A stretch of 64,000 nucleotides of DNA from NCBI RefSeq assembly GCF_033958435.1, contig NC_134137.1:122982001-123046000 (forward strand). The letters are read 5' to 3'. Positions 56,063-64,000 of the stretch are shown here, piece after piece. How positions within the stretch are numbered: the first letter of the stretch is position 1; each line of letters starts with the position of its first letter. The notes under the pieces are model-generated. The model was not told the origin of the DNA, made no database searches, and worked only from the letters and a program-made list of their open reading frames with translations. The DNA is from Carettochelys insculpta. Lineage: Eukaryota; Chordata; Testudines; Carettochelyidae. The position numbers and the translations under genes were made by a program.

Positions 56063-58878
56063 CTAGAACTGGGAGGGGGGCCTGAATTCGGAAGGGGGTG
56101 GGGAGGGGGCCAGGCTTGGGAGGGTCACTCGGGCAAGGGGGTTGTGGGCCGAGAGCCACGCCAGCCCCAAGATCCCCTTCTCCCCCCGGGAGCAGGTGCC
56201 ACGGCGGGGCCAAGCTGGGGCGGGGAGCACCGGAAGGTACAGGCGTGGTGGGACGGCAGGGAGGCATCTGTGTGAGGTGGGGTGGAGGACTCTGGGGTGG
56301 GGAGTGGGGTGGGCAGGAGACCCTGGGTGGGACATTTCTGGGGCAGATCCTGCGTGGGCTCAGGGGATTGGGCAGGTGGGGACAGGTGCAGAGGGCCAGG
56401 AGCTGGGCCACATTGCCCATGTGCTCCTGTAAAGTCCCATGAATGGCAACCAGGAGGGACATGAGCCTGTCCCAGGCCTCCCTCCGTCACACCAGGTCGG
56501 ACTCCTCCAGCCGGAGCCGGCGCTCCATAAGCTCCGCCTGGCAGAGGTTGGTGGGGTCATGTAGCCAGACAGAATTCCCCCCGTGGCTCTACTCCATCTT
56601 GCCTGCCCCTCGTAGGTGTCTCAGAGCACACAGCACAAAGAGACAGCACAGTCTTGGAATGTGTTGAGAGGGCACTGTCTGTTGGTGCCTCACAAACGCA
56701 GATGTGCTATGTCAGCATGACCCTGGACTGAAGAATACGGACAGGAGGGCTAACAGGCTAGCTGTCGGCCGGGGGCTTCAAGCGGCCCTTGGCTGGCATC
56801 AATAGTTGATCCACCCACACTTGGTCCCAGGAGGGAACTTTACTGCCCGTGTGAAAATTTGCCCCATTTCTATGAATTTATTTCTCTCTGTCCTTACAAG
56901 TGTAACTGCCTGGTAAGCGCTGGCGTCACAAAGACAAGCCAGCACAATTGGTACGTTGAGATAAGGAAGAACCTACGTGCCCCAAGGGGTATAAAGAGGG
57001 GCCTGGCAGCCTACTCTAACTGAGCTCCAATTTCCTGTGCCTGCCGGTCGGGTAAGGTTATTGCCTCCTGAGGATCTAGGGGACCCCCTTCCTCGTACAG
57101 TTCTTCCCGAGGGATTCAGGGAATGACCTTGGCTACGCCGGAGTCGAAGGATGCAGGGACGAGAATTATACCTGCAGTGTTTTTTTTGTGCACATTTAAT
57201 AGTAAGAGCTCCTTAGTCTGAGGCATCTGGTCCTCAAATGGGTAACTTTCTCTAACTGACATGTCATTTGTATCATCCTACTACAGTAGCTAAGCAGATA
57301 GAGCAATAACAGTGTAACCATTAAGATTTTATCTAACTTTTCCTGCAACTGTAACCATTAAGGCTTTATATCATTCTGTGACCATTAAGATTTTCATTTC
57401 TGCTTTGTAATAAATAGTAACCATGTTTAAGCTTCAGCCTGACTCCTCCTAGTTGCTGTAACTCGGCCAAACACAAACAAAGAACCTTAGCCGGTTTGGT
57501 TATATTCAGCCTGGTCAGTGGTAAGGTGCAGTAAAAGCTGGGTGCTGAGTCATGCTGCCTCCATGGAGCAGACTCTTGGGGCACCCGTCAGCCTCACTGG
57601 CTGCCCACTGCGAAGGGACAGTCTGTCCTAGCAGTTAAAGTCTCGGGTGAATCTCGGGGGCATCTGTCAGCCATCTTGGCTTCCTGCTGCGAAGGGTGGG
57701 CCGTTTTGGCAGCTAAAGACTCGGATGTAAAACAGGCTCACAGACCACTCATTACCCGGCCATCGGCTGACAGGTCATCCACTGGGTGACGCTGTGACCT
57801 CTGGCTGTGCACCCGGCGTAATGCTGCAGCTGAGGGTGCTCGGCCTCTGTCCAATGCCTCCGGGGGGCTCTCGGGGACCACCGACGCCGAAGGACTGCAT
57901 GGGCCTTCACTTGCTGCACCTGCAAGGGGTGATGGATAGCATGTCAGTCTCCAAGCAGGAGCTCATCCCCATTCCCACCAGGACCCTGTCCCCCTAGGGC
58001 CCTGCGTCCCCCAACTCCCATCAAGTGCACACTGGCTTCCCCCCTGGGTGGAACCATCCCTGGGTGTGGGCTGGTCCACAGGCATCCCACTGGACAACTG
58101 GGTGCCTGGAACTGTCCACGTGTCCAAGTGCTGGATGGCGCTGGCAGGTGCAGAGGACGTGTTCTGGGCTGTGGCCAGCCAGGGTGTGTGGCCCTGGGTC
58201 TCTGGGCCTGTGCCCAGGCCACTGTCAGGGGTGCCACCCCTGCCCTGCCCACAGGCGTGCTGGCCCGCTGTGCACTTACTAGGGGGGACCTCGAGCATCT
58301 CTGGGGACGCCCGGCTCCCTGTGGCCTGGCTGGATGACTGCGAGGGGACGTTGATGATGAGGTCGCCTTCCTCACTGGACCAGTCCCAGGTGGTGTCCAC
58401 CCCCTGGCTCAGGCTGGTTGGTCCTGGCTCCTGCAGCTCCTCCAGCTTGGGCTGGTCTGCTGAGCTGTCCAGGGCCGCTTTTGGTGGGTAGCTGTCCTGG
58501 GGCCCCCTGGATGCTATGGAGCTCCCTGTAGTAGGGGCAGGTGGAGGGGACTGCTCCTGAGCGCACGGCCTCGTCCTGGACCCACGCACAGCCCTGCTGG
58601 AGCTCTTTAACTTTGCTCCAGACTTGCTCCAGGGTCCTCTCTGGGTGGCCTTCGCTGGTCGGTCCCCGGGCAAGGCGGGCAAAGGCAGCGGCGTTCCTCT
58701 GCTTTACCCCCATCTCCCAGAGGATCTCCTCTTCTCTCCAGAGGCCCTGGAGGTCTCTCAGTTCACGGTCCATACAGGAGGAGGCCCTTTTCTTCTTTTT
58801 GGGGACAGACCCCTGGGAGCCCTGTGGGGGCTCTGAGGGGAGACCCTGGGGCTCGGGGGACTGCTGGGCACTGGCCAT
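56063..58878 (-). pseudogene. Myb/SANT-like partner of H5, split by an LTR
   Basis: Exon 1 starts at ATG 58878 (MASAQQSPEPQG) and runs in frame through EPPQGSQGSVPKKKKR, the stretch that is frameshifted in H2 and H4. The SANT domain ELRDLQGLWREEEILWEMG, NAAAFARLARG and VWSKVKELQQGCAW follows. A frameshift near 58505 precedes GDLIINVPSQSSSQATGSR. The donor is at about 58279 (GTAAGTGC), and exon 2 starts at about 57919 after CCCTTGCAG. Exon 2 is interrupted at 57772-56763 and resumes with ELMERRLRLEESDLV and REAWDRLMSLLVAIHGTLQE, a charged helix. The true stop is uncertain, so the left limit is approximate. Confidence 0.75.
56763..57772 (+). mobile_element. Solo LTR (retroviral or retrotransposon type) in H5
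   Basis: The segment begins TGTCGGCCGG and ends CGGCTGACA, giving TG...CA with a short imperfect inverted end. It has a TATA box (TATAAA, 56990-56995) after a CCCCAAGGGG word and a poly(A) signal AATAAA at 57409-57414, in the order U3-R-U5. Three copies of ACCATTAAG (about 57318, 57354 and 57381) precede the poly(A) signal. No gag, pol or env sequence is adjacent, so it is a solo LTR. A target duplication is not clear. The boundary fits the break in SANT exon 2. Confidence 0.7.
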
Positions 58879-59307
58879 GTGCCTGTCGCTGTGGTCAGGT
58901 GTGGCTGAGAGGGCGTGCCGCCTGGAGCTCGTGCTTTCGCAGCTTGCCCGCACTCAGCTTCCTGCCACGGGGTTTCTGGGTCCGTGCGGCTTTAAGAGCG
59001 GCTGGATGTGCGGGTCACAGAGCTCCACTTCGTGGGGCAGGGCGTCTCCGTGCTCAGATGGGGCGCCGTCATGGAGGACTCCTCTTTCGAAAGAGCGGGC
59101 CGTTGTGCGTCTACACGTGCCTTCTTTCGATGTTGTTTTTCGACGGGTGGCGCTTTTCCCATGCAGGATTGGCATCCAGCTTTCGATGTCTGGGCTGCGT
59201 TCCTTCGATTTCACATCGAAAGAGTGCATGGTACGTGTAGACGCTCACTTCGCTCTTTCAAAAGAGGGCCGGTCTTTTCGAAATACTGTGTATGTGTAGA
59301 CACACCC

Positions 59308-60728
59308 TATAAGTGTGGGTGTGCAGATAAAGAGCTCTAAGAAAGGGACTTGGTTCAACAGACTCTGGGGACAGTGCCTTGCTTAATGGGGTTATCCTTC
59401 CTTTGTGTAGGCTTTCCAAAAGCAAAACCAGCTGTTTTTGAAAGAACCCTTCTTCCTATTCTGTTTCAGGAAAGAAGAATGCAGTGTAGCCCCAGCTTCT
59501 AAATCTCTAAGGTGAGGGCTGAGAATATTTGGCTGGGCGAGGAAATAGATTAACGGCTCTATAGGTGAGTAAACAAAAACAAAATACAATTTGTATATTG
59601 ATGTACTAGTACTACCAATAAACATATTATTTGTTGACAGTTATGATCCAGAGAACTTAGCAGGCAAATTATGGGGGAAAAGTTTTCACTTTTCCAAGCA
59701 TTTTGGATGAACAAACGGGATGGACTCTATTTGAACAATGTTCAGTGTTGATGGCAGCCTCCTCTTATGTACATAACAATCCAATGTGCAATTCTTAATT
59801 GATAAGTGGCAGAAATCACAAGCCATGATATCAATTTGCATTACAGGGGACAGTAATGACAAAGGAGTACCTGAGTAACTAAGGAACTATGGCCATCATA
59901 AAATATCTCCAAGGAATTAAAACGAACCTCTTCTCAGAGAGAATAATTGATCTGTGCTCTTTGCTAACCAGCAGAAATTTTGATGCAATGCTTACGCAGA
60001 CACCAGATAAAATTATCAGAGTTTAAGCTTAAATAAAGTTAGATATATCCAGAATACAGAGGACTCACACTACAAAAATACCTGGAAGAGAAATTCTTAT
60101 TGAAAATGTTTTTTTGAAATTGAAGAGCAAAAGCTTTAAAAATTGTCAAGTAAAGAGTGAGCCACATTGTTAGTGAGCTTAAAGTCAGACGAACAATGTT
60201 GTCATCCATGAGCTATGCTGATTTATACAAGTGAGGATCAGGGTTGGTGTTTTAAAAGTTAACTCCCCAAGAAACCAGTTTAAAGGCTATTTTCCTCACA
60301 CAGCTGACATTTTCGCAGGGCTGTTGAATGCTGTTGTTTCCCCACCAGCTAATCAGGATCTCGCTTAAGAGTTTGCAGAGTGCCAGTCATTGTAGTATCT
60401 AGCCAGGAGAAAGGCTGGAATTTTCGATGTTGGCTGTCAACCAGCATATTAATAAAGGTCAAGCCACCGAAGATCCGTTACCACCACCATAAAACAGCAG
60501 CTGTGGTCAGGAACACCTGGGGCCCCTCTGTGTTATGTAAAAACACACACCTGTTTTTAAAAGAGATACTTTAATCGAAACGCTATGAGAAGTACAAAGT
60601 GAAGATTATGTGTGACCTGGCCTCTGCACCCTTCAGCCAGAGCTGTCTAGACTCCACACCTTACCTTTGTGTCCTTCCCTGCCTCTGTCTCTATATCCTG
60701 CTCCCCACCCCACAGATACCCTGATCTC
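59308..60728. other. TE-poor stretch, nothing recognised
   Basis: AT-rich DNA without frames above 80 residues. The block around 60250-60600 is compositionally different and repeat-free and could be conserved, but this cannot be tested by eye. Confidence 0.4.
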
Positions 60729-61444
60729 TAGGGTTGCCAACTTTTTACTTGCACAGAATCTAACACCATATCTCCACCCCTTCCCAAAAGCTGTGCTCCT
60801 GCCCCACGTCTTCCCCCAAGGCTCTGGCCTCATTCAGTATACGCTCCTGCCCTTGGTAGCATGCTTCTCCCCACTCACTTTTACAGGGCTGGAATGGGGT
60901 TGTAGTGCAGGGGTGGGGGTAAGGACTAACTGGAGGCATGGTCTCTGGCATGGGGCCAGAAATGAAGGGTTCAGGGTGTGGGAGGGGGCCTGGGATGAGG
61001 TGCTTGGGGTTCAGGTGGTGGCTCCAAGCTGTGGGATTTGGCCAAGGGATTTGATGTGCAACAGGGGGCTGCAGGTTGAGGCAGGGGATTGGGGTGCAGG
61101 GGAGTGAGGGCCTGCCTAGGTATACAGGCTCTGGGGTAGGGCCAGGGGTGAGGGGCTTGTGGTGCAGGCAGGGACTCTGGGCTTGGAGGGGGATCTCAGG
61201 GATGGGATGCAGGGGTGGGCCTTACCTTTTGTGGTTCCTGGGCTAAAGCTGGCTCCCTGCCTGTCCTGACTCCACACTGTGCCCCAGAGGCAGCTGTGGG
61301 AATGGTGCCTGCAGGCGCAAGTAGCACCCAGAGCCTCCTGGCTCCCCTGGCTTCCACATGGGGATCTAGGAGGCTCTAGCCTGACTCAGAGCCGCCAGGG
61401 TCCCTTTTTGACTGGGCTTTCCAGTTGAAAGCCTGTCAACCCTA
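60729..61444. mobile_element. Inverted-end dispersed repeat (TAGGGTTGCCAAC type)
   Basis: The left end TAGGGTTGCCAACTTTTTAC and the right end AAGCCTGTCAACCCTA are inverted repeats. Between them, G-rich words such as GGGGTGCAGG and CTGGGGTAGGGCCAGGGGTG are followed by GGGTCCCTTTTTGACTGGGC. I recall this composite from turtle genomes. The 146-residue plus-strand frame inside is compositional. Confidence 0.6.
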
Positions 61445-62780
61445 CTGTTCTCCTTTCGGTGCCTCTCCTCTTTGCTGTCTCATCCCTGCCCTCCTCACCA
61501 GTCTTCCTTTCATGCCCTGCCAATGTTCTGCATCATCCCTTTGTACTCACTCCTTCTGCCTCCCTCAGAACTCAGCCATTCAGGAACCCTCCTGTCACAG
61601 GTCTGCTCTCCACGCTGCTTGGCAACACCGTCTCATGGCTCATCAGAGCTACCGTCCATGCCCCATCTGCCAGTCACTCATTGCCTTGCCCCATTCACTA
61701 AGTCTGCCAGTCCAGAGCTGTTGTGCCTCTCTTCTATGGCTTAACCCCCTGTCCAGAGCATCATCCTCCCTTACTTCCATGGTTCACCTTCCTTGGAGCC
61801 ACGACAGTCTCCATCTCCAGTGTGCATTTACAAGTCTTGGAAAAATTCCCATTTGCACATGCTCAGTAGACCTTTCTAGAGGCTTCCTTATGAGTCTCTG
61901 AACAGTACATTGACACTGAGCATGTGCTGCAGCCCCACACAGCCTAAGGTTCAGGCAGGACCCAGTAGCAGCCATCACGTCACTTCTCTTTGATCTAGAG
62001 GGAGATGTGCTGGGCTGGGAGTTAGAAAGGAGTCGTCGCTCAGTTCTTGCAGTTATGGCTATTATCGCTTCACTTACTAGTGAGTAAAGCCATATAGCCC
62101 AGCTCCCCGTTCTGGAGACAGGCGAGTATAATTCCCCCATTTTCTATGAGAAGTAACTGAGGGGTTTCACAAGGTCATGTCAGGAGAAGCTGGGAATAGA
62201 ACTATCATTAGTGGGGCAGTGCCAAGCCTTACTCAAAGTGCATTGAAGAACAAAAATATACTTGGCTGTGTCATTTATACCTGATCCTAGCTCTGCTCCA
62301 GAAACTGGAATAGATTTTAGGAGTACTGGCTCCCAATATTGCTCTTCTTGTTGGCAGAGTGGTGTAAGTCCTTGGGAAAGTGAGGGCCATGTTCCCTCCA
62401 GTGGCCGGTTAACATATCTGCTCTCCTACTTCCAGCTAGTTCCTAAGCTCATGTGCAAAGGTCTGTGTTTGTGGATGTGAAGGGCTTGAACTCAGTCCTC
62501 ACCATGACCCAAAGATGGATCAACGGGCTTCCATCTAATTTATGTTTTTTTTTCCAAACACTTTGTTGAAAGCCTAGGAAACTGTACTACCAAAAATGTT
62601 TAAAGAAGATCGTTTGGAAAGTCAAGCACTCAGAAGTTAAGAATATTAGAATGAAGGTTGCTTGTGCAGCTTTTCAAACTGATTAATTCCTTTTGGGAGA
62701 AAGTGAAGATGGATTTTTTTCTTAAATCAGACTCTTTTAGGCTGCTGGCTTCCTACAGAGCACCTTGCCTGCCATGATAG
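61445..62780. other. Unique stretch, nothing recognised
   Basis: A 158-residue frame (61425-61901, plus) is rich in Ser, Leu, Pro and Cys and overlaps two others in shifted frames. It has no recognisable domain, and its start lies in the repeat end, so I treat it as chance. Confidence 0.4.
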
Positions 62781-63420
62781 CCAGGCCTAGTATCTTACTG
62801 AATTTTCTTGTTCCACCATCTTTCAGAAATGCCCATTAAATCAAAAGAAGGCACGTGGTTGTGCACTTCCAGAAACGTTATATATGCTATTATGTGTCAA
62901 CAATGCCCTGACACTATGTACATCAGACAGACTGCGCAAAACCTTTGCCAAAGAATAAATGGACACAGAACAGAAATCAAGAAACTCCATACGCATAAGC
63001 CAGTCAGTGAACACTTCAATGGAGTGGGCCAGTCTGTTAAAGACCTGAGAATTTGTGTCCTGGAACACAGAGAATTTAACAACAGATTAGAGAGAGAGAT
63101 TTCTGAGTTAGAATGCATATTCAAATTTGACACATTAATACGTGGTATGAACAGAGACATCAACTACCTCACGCATTACAAGGACTGCTTGTCTTTCTTT
63201 GATGCTTGTAATTATCTAAGACAGGACAATTAACATCCCGCCACCTCTCACTCCCTTCCTTCAATCCCGTTTGATTTGTCAGTTTTTATGGCAATTTTTT
63301 TCTTTGTGGTCCGTTGCTCATCACCAAATAAATCATTTTGTTAGTCTTTAAAGTGCTACATTTCTGCTGCTTTGTTTCATTGGAGTACAGACTAACATGG
63401 CTTCCTCTCTGTTTCTGTTC
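62781..63420 (+). mobile_element. Penelope-like element, 3' fragment with tail
   Basis: The endonuclease-coding end of a Penelope-like element is followed by an AATAAA near 63327. After it comes a tail reading TTGTTAGTCTTTAAAGTGCT and ACAGACTAACATGGCTTCCT. The tail shares its layout with the dispersed tails elsewhere in the window. The reverse transcriptase is absent, so the copy is 5'-truncated, with the left boundary estimated. Confidence 0.8.
62808..63233 (+). pseudogene. GIY-YIG endonuclease domain of a Penelope-like element
   Basis: The frame encodes SRNVIYAIMCQQCPDTMYIR, then QTAQNLCQRINGHRTEIKKL, KPVSEHFN, RICVLEH, NRLEREISELECIFKFDTL and GMNRDINY. This is the order of a GIY-YIG nuclease: the VIY and YIG strands (here YIR, the Gly changed), the CxxC pair typical of Penelope nucleases, the Arg/His helix, the catalytic Glu region and the closing GxN motif. 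It would nick target DNA. The changed YIG and missing RT argue it is dead. Confidence 0.85.
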
Positions 63421-64000
63421 ATTAAGTCAAAAGTTCTTTTGACGGCAAAGGATTCTAGTTCATCTATTTTTTGTTTGTAACATGCTTGTATTGGCGTATA
63501 TGTCTATATATGCCTAGACACACACATAGATGTGAGTCTGCCTAACTGTGCAACTCTTTTGATATCCTTTGCTTTTGCGTTTGAGTTTATTGACTTAATT
63601 GAATAAGCTATTTAGAGCATGCATTCCAGAAAGGCATGCAGTTTCATGTCTGAAATAAATATTTTAAAATTATAATGTTTAGCCAGGATTTGGGATTTTT
63701 GTTCATCATAACAGCAAACGAGACTCTGATCCTACAACAAGCTCCTTATTGATTCTGCCTGAGATTGTTAATACTAATGCATTTGACAGAGCTACTACTA
63801 CCATATAGAGAGCATAGTTTCCTCACAGGAATGTCTCTTGAACAGTATAATTGACACATATGGATCATTTAAATTGGTTTACTGTTTGGTAACATGCTGG
63901 GGACACACAGATATATGAAAACAGAGGAGGAAGCTTAAGTATAAACTATGTTACTGGGATTTCTCCAGAGAAAATTGGTTTATCTTTCACTTGCCTATAA
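63421..64000. other. Unique AT-rich sequence, nothing recognised
   Basis: No frames or repeat ends in the last 580 bases. Confidence 0.4.

Larger units (their letters stand above)
54129..59307. mobile_element. Harbinger element H5 with a nested solo LTR
   Basis: The terminal repeats GGGTGTGTCTACACAGGAGC and TATGTGTAGACACACCC are flanked by TAT (54126-54128 and 59308-59310). Subterminal regions carry CTCTTTTGAAAGA and CTTTCGAAAGAGCG words at both ends. The transposase (plus) is fully open. The SANT gene (minus) is split in exon 2 by an LTR at 56763-57772. It belongs to a lineage distinct from H2 and H4. Confidence 0.9.

Noticed and set aside
56763..57772. Full endogenous retrovirus
   Set aside because: Only one LTR is seen, with no gag, pol or env sequence and no second LTR in the window.
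61425..61901. 158-residue Ser/Leu/Cys-rich open frame
   Set aside because: It begins in a repeat end, overlaps other frames, and has no recognisable domain or splice context.

Overview
The window looks like intergenic or intronic DNA from a turtle genome. The evidence is repeat content: old CR1 LINE pieces, a tRNA-derived SINE of the turtle type, Penelope-like 3' tails carrying the GTTAGTCTATAAGGTGCCAC signature, hAT/Tigger-like short transposons, and an unusually large load of Harbinger-type DNA transposons. I recognise no host protein-coding exon, rRNA, tRNA or snRNA gene. Naming a turtle is an inference from recalled repeat families, not from a search.

The dominant theme is five related PIF/Harbinger elements (H1 to H5) in 64 kb. 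In the complete copies two genes lie tail to tail: a two-exon DDE transposase (HARBI1-like) and a two-exon Myb/SANT-like DNA-binding partner. H1 (about 18.69-21.21 kb) keeps only the SANT side. H2 (25118-29253) is nearly intact, has a perfect 3-bp target duplication and sits inside a CR1 ORF2. H3 (about 35.26-38.30 kb) is strongly decayed. H4 (40746-44722) is full length with stops and frameshifts, and splits an inverted pair of Penelope-like tails. H5 (54129-59307) has a fully open transposase, but its SANT gene is split by a solo retroviral-type LTR (56763-57772).

Around them lie many short palindromic MITEs with the same GGCTRYGTCTACAC-like ends and 3-bp duplications. They fall into subfamilies, each marked by its own repeated subterminal word (for example CTGTCGACAG or TTCGAAATGGCC). 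One subfamily shares its ends with H1.

Layout: 1-7.3 kb mostly unique with a small MITE and tRNA-like relics; 7.3-11.1 kb a MITE cluster; 12.2-13.8 kb a LINE endonuclease fragment and a chimeric MITE; 14.3-18.3 kb a Tigger-like element, a hAT-like palindrome, a Penelope-tail palindrome and a CR1 piece with a MITE nested in it; 18.7-29.8 kb H1, a MITE and the CR1/H2 nest; 30.6-33.6 kb a mosaic of MITEs, an LTR relic and a SINE; 35.3-45.3 kb H3, a MITE, H4 and a second Tigger-like copy; 45.3-54.1 kb TE-poor except for a hAT-like repeat and two palindromes; 54.1-59.3 kb H5 with its LTR; 60.7-61.4 kb another inverted-end repeat; 62.8-63.4 kb a Penelope GIY-YIG endonuclease fragment.
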